Below the pieces are notes generated by a model. It searched no databases. It was given only the letters and a program-made list of their open reading frames with translations, and had not been told where the DNA came from. A stretch of 64,000 bases of DNA, taken from NCBI GenBank assembly GCA_964035575.1, contig OZ037881.1:868001-932000 (forward strand), read 5' to 3'. The DNA is from Rhynchopus sp. YZ270_cl-10 (lineage: Eukaryota; Euglenozoa; Diplonemea; Diplonemida; Diplonemidae). The position numbers were made by a program, and so were the translations under genes. This document shows positions 20,501 through 35,500 of the stretch, piece by piece. Within the stretch, counting starts at the first letter, position 1. Every line of letters begins with the position of its first letter.

Positions 20501-23500
20501 GCGGCGACGTGCGACGCAAACAAGGACTGCATGTTCACCCAGGACAGCACCGGTGCAGACAAGTGTCTCCCGATCAACTGCACAAAGCTCTCGGAACCTG
20601 GAATGGAGTGTGAATGCAACCAGCGCGACAAGTGCTACTGGAAGCCCAACTCGGCTGGTGGACAGTGTGTCACCGTTCAGTTTGGAGAGTGCCCCACGAT
20701 GGACATCGTTGTGCTGTTCGACGGGACAACTTCCATGAAGCGCTCATTTGGCGGACACCCCAACGGATACCAGGGCCAGGTCGAGATCCTGCGCACGTGG
20801 GCTCAGCAGCTTCCTCTGAACGGTGAGTCTGGTACAGTGGACACGGGAAGTCTTGTGAACAACGGTGGTGTGCGTGTAGGGTTCGTCCAGTTCGCTGGAA
20901 CAGACACTGGTTCGCAAGCCACATACGCACCTCTCGCGAAGGCAGCGCCTTTCAGCCTGAGCGGGGGAACTGGAGGCAGGCTGTCTGGTGTGTTCTCTGA
21001 GCTGGACACAGACCTTGACTGGCACTACGACAACTACTACGACGGGACGTCGATGCTCCAGTCCGGTCTTGAGAAGGCGAACTCCATGTTTGCGGCGTCG
21101 CCTGTCGACGGCAGACACCGCATGCTCATTGTCGTGATGGACGAGCGTATGTACGACAACACAAAGCTTGGTACCGCCATGGCCGACCTGTCTGCCAAGG
21201 GCGTTGAGACTTTCGGCCTTGTTGTGCGCCCTGCAGCCACCCACACAAGCGTCGACAACACGGCAGCGACGTACCTCACCCCTATCGCGTCGGGTCCCGA
21301 CTTCTTCCAGAACAAGATGCTCACAGAGGTCCCCACTCTCCTGAACGGAATCTGCGACCCAAGTGGAGAATGGGGGAAGCTGATTGTGACAGAACCTCCT
21401 GTACCCACCACAGGAGTGCACATGCCATGCCCAGACTACGCACAGAAGGGAACATGCGAAGGGGACACAGGGTGTGTTTGGTCCGAGGCAGGTGTGCGCT
21501 GTGAGAACCACCCGTGTCTTCTGTACTGTGACGAGACGTCGTGCGAAACTCTGGGTGCAGGCTCGAACTGTTCCTGGAACGCGACGTCTGACTCGTGCTT
21601 CAAGGAGCCCACGCCACTGTGCACATGCGACTACAGCACAAATGACATTGCCTACAACCAGGATAAGTGCCAGACCAACACTGCATGCATCTGGGACAGC
21701 ACAAACAACGTGTGCCAGTATGATGAGTGTGCGACCAACACTGTGTGCACATTGTCAGGACAGACATGCAGTGACCCCAACCAGGCCCCTTGTTCCCTTG
21801 GGGATTGGGTGTGCACCTGTGCCGACCCAGCAACACAGACTGCCATTGCCCAAGCTGCCGTTTGCGTCATTGACGAATGTACTGAAACGTGCGCCACCTG
21901 CGCCAACGGAGCCTGTCCGTCACCTTCGCAGGAGTGCGCTGACCCTGACACTTCAGATGCATCGTTGAGCGATTGGACGTGCACTTGTGTTGCTCCCGCA
22001 AGTGGCTCTGCAACAGCAAACACTGCCCAGTGCGTAATTAATGAGTGCACGAACACAGATCCTCTTTGCACCACTTGTGTGGGTACTACTTGTTCTGATG
22101 CTGACCAAACCTGCACAGACCCTGACACCTCTGCAGGCAGCCTCAACGACTGGGAGTGTGTTTGCAAAGCCCCGGCAACGGCCACGAACGTTGGTGCACC
22201 TGCAGACTGTAGAATCGATGAATGCGTGCTGAATGGGCACCATTGCACTGATGCCAGTCAGAGCTGCACGGATCCAGACTGGACTGTTCAGTTTGACTGG
22301 GAGTGCACATGTGACTCACCCGCAACAGGAACTGCAGTAGGGCAGCCAGCTCTTTGCGTTATCGATGAATGCGCATACACATGTGCGACGTGCTCCCAGG
22401 GAGCATGCACCGGAGCAGGCCAGGTGTGCGACGACCCGAACACTTTCGCTACATCCCTCAGCGATTGGACCTGCACCTGTGTGCCCCCTTCCACTGGTTC
22501 CGCAACGGCGAACACTGCCAACTGTGTGTTGGACGAATGCAGACTTGACTGCGACACATGCTCGAAGTCTACATGTGTGGATGCTACGCAGAAGTGCGTT
22601 GACCCGGATATTTCGTCGACTTCTCTGTCTGACTGGGTGTGTGTCTGCAACCCTCCTGCCAACGCCAACAAAACTCTTGCACCCGCCACATGCAACTTCG
22701 ACGAATGTTCCGTGCACGGCGTGACCTGCACCGGAGCGAACCAAGAGTGCAACGACCCTGACCAGTTCAAGCAGGGCGACTGGGAATGCATTTGCAAGTC
22801 CCCAGCAGCTGGATCTGCTACTGCTTCAGTGGCAGCGTGCACCCTCGACGAATGCACGGCTACCTGCAACACATGTGCCAACGCAACGTGCTCAGGCGCT
22901 AACCAGGAGTGTGTCGACACCGACCTGTCAGATCTTTCCCGCTACACTTGGAGGTGCGACTGTGTACTGCCCTCGACCGGCAGTGCTATGGCTAATGCGG
23001 CTCAGTGCAATTTGGATGAATGCGAGGCTACTTGCGCCACGTGTGCAGGCACCACATGCTCTGCTGTGGGACAGGAGTGCGTTGACCTCTCTCCTCTCGC
23101 AGTATCTCTCAGCGACTGGAACTGTTCATGCCCTCCCCCATCAAATGCCACTGCAACGACACAGGTGGCTGACTGCAGCGTGGATGAATGCATCTTCCAT
23201 GGAGGTATTTGCGAAAACGCCGGACAACAGTGCGTCGACACCCAGCAGCTCAGTTCTGATGACTGGGTCTGCGAGTGCATTGCCCCAAGCGTTGGAAGTG
23301 CGACTGCAACATCCGCAGACTGCTACCTGAACGAATGCAACACTACTTGTCCAACATGTGCAGGCACCAACTGCACAGGTGCGCAGCAAACGTGTGTGGA
23401 TCCCAACCCGAGCCACGTCAGCCTCCAAGACTGGGTGTGCATCTGCCCCCCGCCGTCCACAGGAAACGCAACAGCGAATAAGGCCGAGTGCCATTTGGAC

Positions 23501-26500
23501 GAGTGTGAAACGGACCCTGTCAAACCAATCTGCGCAGGTGCAAACCAGGTGTGCATTGACAACAAGCCTACTTACCAGGACCTCAATGACTGGGTATGCG
23601 TCTGCCCTCCTCCGTCAAACACGTCTGCAATCACCCAAGTTGCGGACTGTTCATTTGATGAGTGCACATTGCACGGGCAAACATGTACAAACATGGGACA
23701 AAACTGTGTCGACCCTGACCCGCTCAAGGAGGACGATTGGCAATGCGTGTGCCCCTCACCCGCTAGTGGCAGTGCCACAGCACAGGTTTCGAACTGCACA
23801 CTCAACGAGTGTGACATTGACAACTGCGCAACGTGCGCAAAAACGACGTGCAGTGATGCATCACAGACCTGTGAAGACCCCAACCCTGACTGGAAATCTC
23901 TTTCAGACTGGGTGTGCACTTGCCCTCCGCCATCGACAGGAAGCTCGATTGCCAACGCTCAGCCGTGTGCACTCGACGAGTGTGAGGTCACAACAATGTG
24001 CACTGGATGTGAACACGACACTTGCTCCAACGCAGGACAGACTTGCTTCGACCCCAACCCCACATTAACCAACCTCGATGACTGGACGTGCACATGCCCT
24101 CCTCCGTCCAACGCAACCAATGTGGCCGCCCTTGCCAACTGTGACTTCGATGAGTGCATTATCTTCAAGGGCACCTGTGAAAACGCTGGTCAGACATGCA
24201 ACGACAAGAATGTTGCGACAAACGATTCGTGGGAGTGTGTGTGCCCTCCTCCAAGCACAGGATCAACCCCACTTGCTGTCTCCGACTGTGTCCTCGATGA
24301 GTGCGTTGAGATGACCTGTGCAACGTGCGCAAAGACGACTTGCTCTGACGCTTCGCAGACGTGCAACGACCCCAACACTGACGCGAAGGTGACCAGTGAC
24401 TGGGTGTGCACTTGCCCTCCTCCATCGACAGGAAGCGCCATTGCAGGTGCTGCTCTCACTTGTGAGTTGGATGAGTGTGAGGTCACAACAATGTGCGCTG
24501 GATGTGAACACGACACTTGCACAATTGGAGGTCAGACTTGCTTCGACCCCAACCCAACTTTCGACAAACTGAACGACTGGACTTGCATCTGCCCTCCTCC
24601 TTCGAGTGCCACAAATGTTGTTGCCCTTGCCAACTGTGACTTCAATGAGTGCATCCTGCACGGAGACCTTTGCACCAACGCTGGTCAGACTTGTGAGGAT
24701 ACGAACGTTGCAACAACCGACTCGTGGCAATGTGTGTGCCCTCCTCCAAGCACAGGATCGAAGCCTCTTGCCGTCTCCGACTGTGTCCTCGATGAGTGCG
24801 TTGAGATGACCTGTGCAACGTGCGCAAAGACGACTTGCTCTGACGCTTCACAGACTTGCAACGACCCCAACACTGACGCGAAGGTGACCAGTGACTGGGT
24901 GTGCACTTGCCCTCCTCCATCGACAGGAAGCGCCATTGCAGGTGCTGCTCTCACGTGTGAGTTGGACGAGTGTGAGGTCACAACAATGTGCGCTGGATGT
25001 GAACACGACACTTGCACCAACGGAGGTCAGACTTGCTTCGACCCCAACCCAACTTTCGACAAACTGAACGACTGGACTTGCATCTGCCCTCCTCCATCCA
25101 ACGCAACAAACGTTGTTGCCCTTGCCAACTGCGACTTCAACGAGTGCATCCTGCACGGAGACCTTTGCACCAACGCTGGTCAGACTTGTGAGGACACAAA
25201 CGTTGCAACAACCGACTCGTGGCAGTGTGTGTGCCCTCCTCCAAGCACAGGATCGACCTTAATTGCGGTCTCCGACTGTGTCCTCGATGAGTGCGTTGAG
25301 ATGACCTGTGCAACATGCGCAAAGACGACTTGCTCTGACGCTTCACAGACTTGCAACGACCCCAACACTGACGCGAAGGTGACCAGTGACTGGGTGTGCA
25401 CTTGCCCTCCTCCATCAACAGGAAGCTCGATTGCCAACGCTCAGCCGTGTGCACTCGACGAGTGTGAGGTCACAACAATGTGCACTGGATGTGAACACGA
25501 CACTTGCACCAACGGAGGTCAGACTTGCTTCGACCCCAACCCAACTTTGGACAAGCTGAACGACTGGACTTGCATCTGCCCTCCTCCGTCCAACGCAACA
25601 AACGTTATTGCCCTTGCAAACTGCGACTTCAATGAGTGCATCCTGCACGGAGACCTTTGCACGAACGCTGGTCAGACTTGTGAGGATACGAACGTGGCAA
25701 CGACCGACTCGTGGCAATGTGTGTGCCCTCCTCCAAGCACAGGATCGAAGCCTCTTGCCGTCTCCGACTGTGTCCTCGATGAGTGCGTTGAGATGACCTG
25801 TGCAACATGCGCAAAGACGACTTGCTCTGATGCTTCGCAGACGTGCAACGACCCCAACACTGACGCGAAGGTGACCAGTGACTGGGTGTGCACTTGCCCT
25901 CCTCCATCGACAGGAAGCGCCATTGCAGGTGCTGCTCTCACTTGTGAGTTGGACGAGTGTGAGGTCACAACAATGTGCACTGGATGTGAACACGACACTT
26001 GCACAATTGGAGGTCAGACTTGCTTCGACCCCAACCCGACATTCGACAAACTGAATGACTGGACTTGCATCTGCCCTCCTCCTTCGAGTGCCACAAACGT
26101 TGTTGCCCTTGCGAACTGCGACTTCAACGAGTGCATCCTGCACGGAGACCTTTGCACCAACGCTGGTCAGACATGCCAAGACACAAATGTTGCAACAACC
26201 GACTCGTGGGAGTGTGTGTGCCCTCCTCCAAGCACAGGATCGAAGCCCCTCGCCGTCTCCGACTGTGTCCTCGATGAGTGCGTTGAGATGACCTGTGCAA
26301 CATGCGCAAAGACGACTTGCTCTGACGCTTCACAGACTTGCAACGACCCCAACACTGACGCGAAGGTGACCAGTGACTGGGTGTGCACTTGCCCTCCTCC
26401 ATCGACAGGAAGCGCCATTGCAGGTGCTGCTCTCACTTGTGAGTTGGACGAGTGTGAGATTGTTACCATGTGTGCAAGCTGTGAGTTTGATCACTGTTCA

Positions 26501-29500
26501 AAGGGTGGTCAGACTTGCCATGACCCTAATCCCACATTTGACCAGCTGAGTGACTGGACTTGCATCTGCCCTCCTCCATCCAACGCAACAAATGTTGCTG
26601 CTCTTGCAAACTGCGACTTCAACGAGTGCATCCTGCACGGAGACCTTTGCACCAACGCTGGTCAGACATGTCATGATACAAACGTTGCAACGACCGACTC
26701 GTGGCAATGTGTGTGCCCTCCTCCAAGCACAGGGTCAACACCACTTGCTATTTCAGACTGTGTCCTCGATGAGTGCGTTGAGATGACCTGTGCAACATGC
26801 GCAAAGACGACTTGCTCTGACGCTTCACAGACTTGCAACGACCCCAACACTGACGCGAAGGTGACCAGTGACTGGGTGTGCACTTGCCCTCCTCCATCGA
26901 CAGGAAGCGCCATTGCAGGTGCTGCTCTCACGTGTGAGTTGGACGAGTGTGAGGTCACAACAATGTGCACTGGATGTGAACACGACACTTGCACAATTGG
27001 AGGTCAGACTTGCTTCGACCCCAACCCGACATTCGACAAGCTGAACGACTGGACTTGCATCTGCCCTCCTCCGTCCAACGCAACAAACGTTGTTGCCCTT
27101 GCAAACTGCGACTTCAATGAGTGCATCCTGCACGGAGACCTTTGCACCAACGCTGGTCAGACTTGTGAAGACACTAATGTTGCAACAACCGACTCGTGGC
27201 AATGTGTGTGCCCTCCTCCAAGCACAGGATCTAAGCCCCTCGCCGTCTCCGACTGTGTCCTCGATGAGTGCGTTGAGATGACCTGTGCGACGTGCGCAAA
27301 GACGACTTGCTCTGACGCTTCACAGACTTGCAACGACCCCAACACTGACGCGAAGGTGACCAGTGACTGGGTGTGCACTTGCCCTCCTCCATCAACAGGA
27401 AGCGCCATTGCAGGTGCTGCTCTCACTTGTGAGTTGGATGAGTGTGAGGTCACAACAATGTGCACTGGATGTGAACACGACACTTGCACAATTGGAGGTC
27501 AGACTTGCTTCGACCCCAACCCGACATTCGACAAGCTGAACGACTGGACTTGCATCTGCCCTCCTCCATCCAACGCAACTAAGGTTGTTGCCCTTGCGAA
27601 CTGCGACTTCAACGAGTGCATCCTGCACGGAGACCTTTGCACCAACGCTGGTCAGACATGCCAAGATACAAACGTTGCAACGACCGACTCGTGGGAGTGT
27701 GTGTGCCCTCCTCCAAGCACAGGATCGAAGACTCTTGCTGTCTCCGACTGTGTCCTCGATGAGTGCGTTGAGATGACCTGTGCGACGTGCGCAAAGACGA
27801 CTTGCTCTGACGCTTCACAGACTTGCAACGACCCCAACACTGACGCGAAGGTGACCAGTGACTGGGTGTGCACTTGCCCTCCTCCATCGACAGGAAGCGC
27901 CATTGCAGGTGCTGCTCTCACGTGTGAGTTGGACGAGTGTGAGGTCACAACAATGTGCACTGGATGTGAACACGACACTTGCACAATTGGAGGTCAGACT
28001 TGCTTCGACCCCAACCCGACATTCGACAAACTGAACGACTGGACTTGCATCTGCCCTCCTCCGTCCAACGCAACAAACGTTGTTGCCCTTGCAAACTGCG
28101 ACTTCAATGAGTGCATCCTGCACGGAGACCTTTGCACCAACGCTGGTCAGACTTGTGAAGACACTAATGTTGCAACAACCGACTCGTGGCAATGTGTGTG
28201 CCCTCCTCCAAGCACAGGATCTAAGCCCCTCGCCGTCTCCGACTGTGTCCTCGATGAGTGCGTTGAGATGACCTGTGCGACGTGCGCAAAGACGACTTGC
28301 TCTGACGCTTCACAGACTTGCAACGACCCCAACACTGACGCGAAGGTGACCAGTGACTGGGTGTGCACTTGCCCTCCTCCATCGACAGGAAGCGCCATTG
28401 CAGGTGCTGCTCTCACTTGTGAGTTGGACGAGTGTGAGGTCACAACAATGTGCGCTGGATGTGAACACGACACTTGCACAATTGGAGGTCAGACTTGCTT
28501 CGACCCCAACCCAACTTTCGACAAACTGAACGACTGGACTTGCATCTGCCCTCCTCCATCCAACGCAACCAATGTTGTTGCCCTTGCGAACTGCGACTTC
28601 AACGAGTGCATCCTGCACGGAGACCTTTGCACCAACGCTGGTCAGACTTGCGAAGATACAAACGTTGCAACGACCGACTCGTGGCAATGTGTGTGCCCTC
28701 CTCCAAGCACAGGATCGAAGACTCTTGCTGTCTCCGACTGTGTCCTCGATGAGTGCGTTGAGATGACCTGTGCAACGTGCGCAAAGACGACTTGCTCTGA
28801 TGCTTCACAGACTTGCAACGACCCCAACACTGACGCGAAGGTGACCAGTGACTGGGTGTGCACTTGCCCTCCTCCATCGACAGGAAGCGCCATTGCAGGT
28901 GCTGCTCTCACTTGTGAGTTGGACGAGTGTGAGGTCACAACAATGTGCACTGGATGTGAACACGACACTTGCACCAACGGGGGACAGACTTGCTTCGACC
29001 CCAACCCGACATTCGACAAACTGAACGACTGGACTTGCATCTGCCCTCCTCCATCCAACGCAACAAACGTTGTTGCCCTTGCGAACTGCGACTTCAACGA
29101 GTGCATCCTGCACGGAGACCTTTGCACCAACGCTGGTCAGACATGCCAAGACACTAATGTTGCAACGACCGACTCGTGGCAATGTGTGTGCCCTCCTCCA
29201 AGCACAGGATCGAAGCCCCTCGCCGTCTCCGACTGTGTCCTCGATGAGTGCGTTGAGATGACCTGTGCGACGTGCGCAAAGACGACTTGCTCTGACGCTT
29301 CACAGACTTGCAACGACCCCAACACTGACGCGAAGGTGACCAGTGACTGGGTGTGCACTTGCCCTCCTCCATCGACAGGAAGCGCCATTGCAGGTGCTGC
29401 TCTGGTGTGTAACCTTGACGAGTGTGAGGTCACAACAATGTGCACTGGATGTGAACACGACACTTGCACCAACGGAGGACAGACTTGCTTCGACCCCAAC

Positions 29501-32500
29501 CCAACTTTCGACAAACTGAACGACTGGACTTGCATCTGCCCTCCTCCTTCGAGTGCCACAAATGTTGTTGCCCTTGCGAACTGCGACTTCAACGAGTGCA
29601 TCCTGCACGGAGACCTTTGCACCAACGCTGGTCAGACATGCCAAGACACTAATGTTGCAACGACCGACTCGTGGCAATGTGTGTGCCCTCCTCCAAGCAC
29701 AGGATCGAAGCCCCTCGCCGTCTCCGACTGTGTCCTCGATGAGTGCGTTGAGATGACCTGTGCAACGTGCGCAAAGACGACTTGCTCTGACGCTTCACAG
29801 ACTTGCAACGACCCCAACACTGACGCGAAGGTGACCAGTGACTGGGTGTGCACTTGCCCTCCTCCATCGACAGGAAGCGCCATTGCAGGTGCTGCTCTCA
29901 CTTGTGAGTTGGATGAGTGTGAGGTCACAACAATGTGCACTGGATGTGAACACGACACTTGCACAATTGGAGGTCAGACTTGCTTCGACCCCAACCCAAC
30001 TTTCGACAAACTGAACGACTGGACTTGCATCTGCCCTCCTCCTTCGAGTGCCACAAACGTTATTGCCCTTGCCAACTGCGACTTCAACGAGTGCATCCTG
30101 CACGGAGACCTTTGCACCAACGCTGGTCAGACTTGTGAGGACACAAACGTTGCAACAACCGACTCGTGGCAATGTGTGTGCCCTCCTCCAAGCACAGGAT
30201 CGAAGCCCCTCGCCGTCTCCGACTGTGTCCTCGATGAGTGCGTTGAGATGACCTGTGCAACGTGCGCAAAGACGACTTGCTCTGACGCTTCACAGACTTG
30301 CAACGACCCCAACACTGACGCGAAGGTGACCAGTGACTGGGTGTGCACTTGCCCTCCTCCATCGACAGGAAGCGCCATTGCAGGTGCTGCTCTCACTTGT
30401 GAGTTGGACGAGTGTGAGGTCACAACAATGTGCGCTGGATGTGAACACGACACTTGCACCAACGGGGGACAGACTTGCTTCGACCCCAACCCGACATTCG
30501 ACAAACTGAATGACTGGACTTGCATCTGCCCTCCTCCATCCAACGCAACAAACGTTGTTGCCCTTGCAAACTGCGACTTCAACGAGTGCATCCTGCACGG
30601 AGACCTTTGCACGAACGCTGGTCAGACTTGTGAGGACACAAACGTTGCAACGACCGACTCGTGGCAGTGTGTATGCCCTCCTCCAAGCACAGGATCGAAG
30701 CCTCTTGCTGTCTCCGACTGTGTCCTCGATGAGTGCGTTGAGATGACCTGTGCGACGTGCGCAAAGACGACTTGCTCTGACGCTTCACAGACTTGCAACG
30801 ACCCCAACACTGACGCGAAGGTGACCAGTGACTGGGTGTGCACTTGCCCTCCTCCATCGACAGGAAGCGCCATTGCAGGTGCTGCTCTGGTGTGTAACCT
30901 TGACGAGTGTGAGGTCACAACAATGTGCACTGGATGTGAACACGACACTTGCACCAACGGAGGTCAGACTTGCTTCGACCCCAACCCAACTTTCGACAAG
31001 CAGGGTGACTGGAAGTGCCTCTGCCATCCTCCGTCGAGCGCTGCTCAAGTAATTGGTCTTGCCAACTGTGACTTCGATGAGTGCATTAACTACAAGGGCA
31101 CCTGTGAAAACGCTGGTCAGACATGCAACGACAAGAATGTTGCGACAAACGATTCGTGGGAGTGTGTGTGCCCTACTCCAAGCACAGGATCCGCGCCCAT
31201 GGGTGTCGCTGACTGTTTCTTGGATGAATGCATTGAGCAGAACTGTGACACGTGCGCGAAGACGACGTGTTCTGCAGCTGGACAAGACTGTTCTGACCCT
31301 GACATTTCCGCGACTTCTTTGAGCGACTGGCTTTGCATCTGTAGGGCTCCGACGACTGGCAATGCGACTACAGCCGTTGCCCCTTGCGTCATTAACGAGT
31401 GCGAGGCCACGTGTGCTACTTGTGAAGCTGATGAGTGTGCAAACGCTATGCAGGACTGCCATGACCCCGACACGAGTGCCATGGCTACAGGCAATTGGAT
31501 CTGCACGTGCCGTCCTCCGGCGTATCAGTTTAAGGTCGCGGGTGCTGCGTTCTGTGAGGTGGATGAATGCCATGACAACGAAGGAACATGCCACGCTGGC
31601 GGACAAGTTTGTGATGATCCTGACAAGTCTCCCAGCAGTCTGAACGATTGGGAATGCAAGTGTGTCGCTCCAGCTCTCGCACCTTTGCCAAGCCAGGTGA
31701 TGGGACTTGCTGTGTGCCATTACACTGGCGAGTGTGAGGGCACTCCTGGCGTGAAGGAAGTGTGCATTAACGCAGGCCAGACATGCCTTGACCCTGACAC
31801 TCATCCCACCAGCACGAACGATTGGTTGTGCGAGTGCATCCCTCCGGCAGTTGGTGCAAATGGAATGCAAGCTGCCGCAGACTGTGTTCTGGACCAATGT
31901 GTGGTGACCTGTGCATCTTGCGCTGATACGGGTTCTGGTAACGTGTGTGCGTCTGAGAACCAAGAGTGCACAGACCCTGACACAAGTGCGTTAGTGTTGG
32001 ACGACTGGCACTGCCTGTGTATTCTGCCCCTCACCCAGGTTGGAGGTAGTCTCCCTCTCTCAGTTGGCAAGCCTGCTGAGTGCGAGTTGGACGAGTGCAC
32101 TGCCACATGTCCCACATGTGCTGGTACCACCTGTTCCGATGCTACTCAGGAGTGCGAGGACCCGAACAAGGACCCTGCCTCCATCAACGACTGGTTGTGC
32201 AAGTGTACAGATGGTGTGGGACAGGCAACAGCGAAGGTTGCAGTGTGCGTTTGCAACGAATGTATTGCCAACAATGCTACTTGCACGGCGGCTGGACAGA
32301 TCTGCACAGATGACAACAAGGAGTGTACCAGCAAGGATGACTGGACATGCGACTGCAAGGCGCCTTCCGTCACAAGACAGGTGACCGCTGCGGCCGTTTG
32401 TGAGTACAACGAGTGCTTGAGAGAGAAGAGTGTGTGCGAGGCCCAGCAACAGGTGTGCGAAGACCCCGATGTGACAGTCGCCAACGACTGGAAATGTAAC

Positions 32501-35500
32501 TGTGTTGATCCTTTGGCCGGCAGTCAAATCGGTGGAGTTTCTGCCTGTACCATCAACGAGTGCGATTCACCATGCGCCACTTGTGCGGGGCTGACCTGCA
32601 CTGGCGTTGGTCAGACTTGCGATGATCCAAACATTTCATCAAAGTCACTGAGCGACTGGACTTGCACTTGCCCGATGCCTGGTGTGGGTACTGCCACAGC
32701 GAAGGTTGCAGAGTGTGTGTGCGATGAATGCGTTGCAAATGAGGCCACCTGCACGAACGCTGGACAGGTGTGTCTTGACCAGAACCAGGACTGCAGTGCG
32801 AACAACGACTGGCAGTGCGACTGTTTGACTCCTTACAGCGGAACGAAGCAAGCTGGCGTTGCTATCTGCGAGATTGACGAGTGCGTCGACAAGGGTGTCA
32901 TCTGTGGTGGATCGAACCAGACTTGCACTGACCCCGACAAGGTGGTCACCAACGACTGGCACTGTGACTGCAAGGACCCGCTCGCTGGAACGCAGACCGC
33001 GGGTGTTGCCGACTGTACCATCGACGAGTGCATTGCGACCTGCGCAACCTGTGCGGACACAACTTGCACAGCTGCTGGCCAGGCCTGTAACGACCCTGAC
33101 AAGTCCTCGAAGTCACTGAGCGACTGGACTTGCACTTGCCCGATGCCTGGTGTGGGCACTGCCACTGCGAAGGTTGCAGTGTGTGTGTGCGATGAGTGTA
33201 CTTACTTAAGCGCGACATGCACAAACGCTGGACAGGTGTGTCTTGACCAGAACCAGGACTGCAGTGCGAACAACGACTGGCAGTGCGACTGTTTGACTCC
33301 TTACAGCGGAACGAAGCAAGCTGGCGTTGCCATCTGCGAGATTGACGAGTGCGTCGACAAGGGTGTCATCTGTGGTGGATCGAACCAGACCTGCACTGAT
33401 CCCGACAAGGTGGTCACCAACGACTGGCACTGCGACTGCAAGGACCCGCTCTCTGGAACACAGACCGCGGGTGTTGCTGACTGTACCATCGACGAGTGCA
33501 TTGCGACCTGCGCAACCTGTGCGGACACAACTTGCACAGCTGCTGGCCAAGCCTGTAACGACCCTGACAAGTCCTCGAAGTCACTGAGCGACTGGACTTG
33601 CACTTGCCCGATGCCTGGTGTGGGCACTGCCACTGCGAAGGTTGCAGTGTGTGTGTGCGATGAGTGTGTTGCAAACACAGCAACCTGCACAAACGCTGGA
33701 CAGGTGTGCCTTGACCAAAACCAGGACTGCAGTGCCACGAACGACTGGCAGTGCGACTGTTTGACTCCTTACAGCGGAACGAAGCAAGCTGGCGTTGCTA
33801 TCTGCGAGATTGACGAGTGCGTCGACAAGGGTGTCATCTGCGGTGGATCGAACCAGACTTGCACTGACCCCGACAAGGTTCTTACCAACGACTGGCACTG
33901 CGACTGCAAGGACCCGCTCTCTGGAACGCAGACCGCGGGTGTTGCCGACTGTACCATCGACGAGTGCATTGCGACGTGTGACACTTGCGCAGACACAACT
34001 TGCACAGCTGCTGGCCAAGCCTGTAACGACCCTGACAAGTCCTCGAAGTCACTGAGCGACTGGACTTGCACTTGCCCGATGCCTGGTGTGGGCACTGCCA
34101 CAGCGAAGGTTGCAGTGTGTGTGTGCGATGAGTGCGTTGCAAATGAGGCCACCTGCACGAACGCTGGACAGGTGTGTCTTGACCAGAACCAGGACTGCAG
34201 TGCGAACAACGACTGGCAGTGCGACTGTTTGACTCCTTACAGCGGAACGAAGCAAGCTGGCGTTGCTATCTGCGAGATTGACGAGTGCGTTGACAAGGGT
34301 GTCATCTGTGGTGGATCGAACCAGACCTGCACTGACCCCGACAAGGTGGTCACCAACGACTGGCACTGTGACTGTAAGGACCCGCTCTCTGGAACACAGA
34401 CCGTGGGTGTTGCCGACTGTACCATCGACGAATGCATTGCGACCTGCGCAACCTGTGCGGACACAACTTGCACAGCTGCTGGCCAAGCCTGTAACGACCC
34501 TGACAAGTCCTCGAAGTCACTGAGCGACTGGACTTGCACTTGCCCGATGCCTGGTGTGGGCACTGCCACTGCGAAGGTTGCAGAGTGTGTGTGCGATGAG
34601 TGTGTTGCAAACAAAGCAACCTGCACGAACGTTGGACAGGTGTGTCTTGACCAGAACCAGGACTGCAGTGCGAAGAACGACTGGCAGTGCGACTGTTTGA
34701 CTCCTTACAGCGGAACGAAGCAAGCTGGCGTTGCTATCTGCGAGATTGACGAGTGCGTCGACAAGGGTGTCATCTGCGGTGGATCGAACCAGACTTGCAC
34801 TGACCCCGACAAGGTGGTCACCAACGACTGGCACTGTGACTGCAAGGACCCGCTCTCTGGAACACAGACCGCGGGTGTTGCCGACTGTACCATCGACGAG
34901 TGCATTGCGACCTGCGCAACCTGTGCGGACACAACCTGCACAGCTGCTGGCCAAGCCTGTAACGACCCTGACAAGTCTTCGAAGTCACTGAGCGACTGGA
35001 CTTGCACTTGCCCGATGCCTGGTGTGGGCACTGCCACTGCGAAGGTTGCAGTGTGTGTGTGCGATGAGTGTGTTGCAAATGAGGCCACCTGCACGAACGC
35101 TGGACAGGTGTGTCTTGACCAGAACCAGGACTGCAGTGCGAACAACGACTGGCAGTGCGACTGTTTGACCCCCTTTACCGGAACGAACACAGCTGGCGCA
35201 GCACATTGCGAAGTCAACGAGTGTGACGACAAGGGTGTTATCTGTGGTGGATCGAACCAGACTTGCACTGATCCCAACAAAGGTCTGTCAAATGACTGGC
35301 ACTGCGACTGCAAGGACCCGCTCGCTGGAACGCAGACCGCGGGTGTTGCTGACTGTACCATCGACGAGTGCATTGCGACCTGCGCAACCTGTGCGGACAC
35401 AACTTGCACAGCTGCTGGCCAAGCCTGTAACGACCCTGACAAGTCCTCGAAGTCACTGAGCGACTGGACTTGCACTTGCCCGATGCCTGGTGTGGGCACT

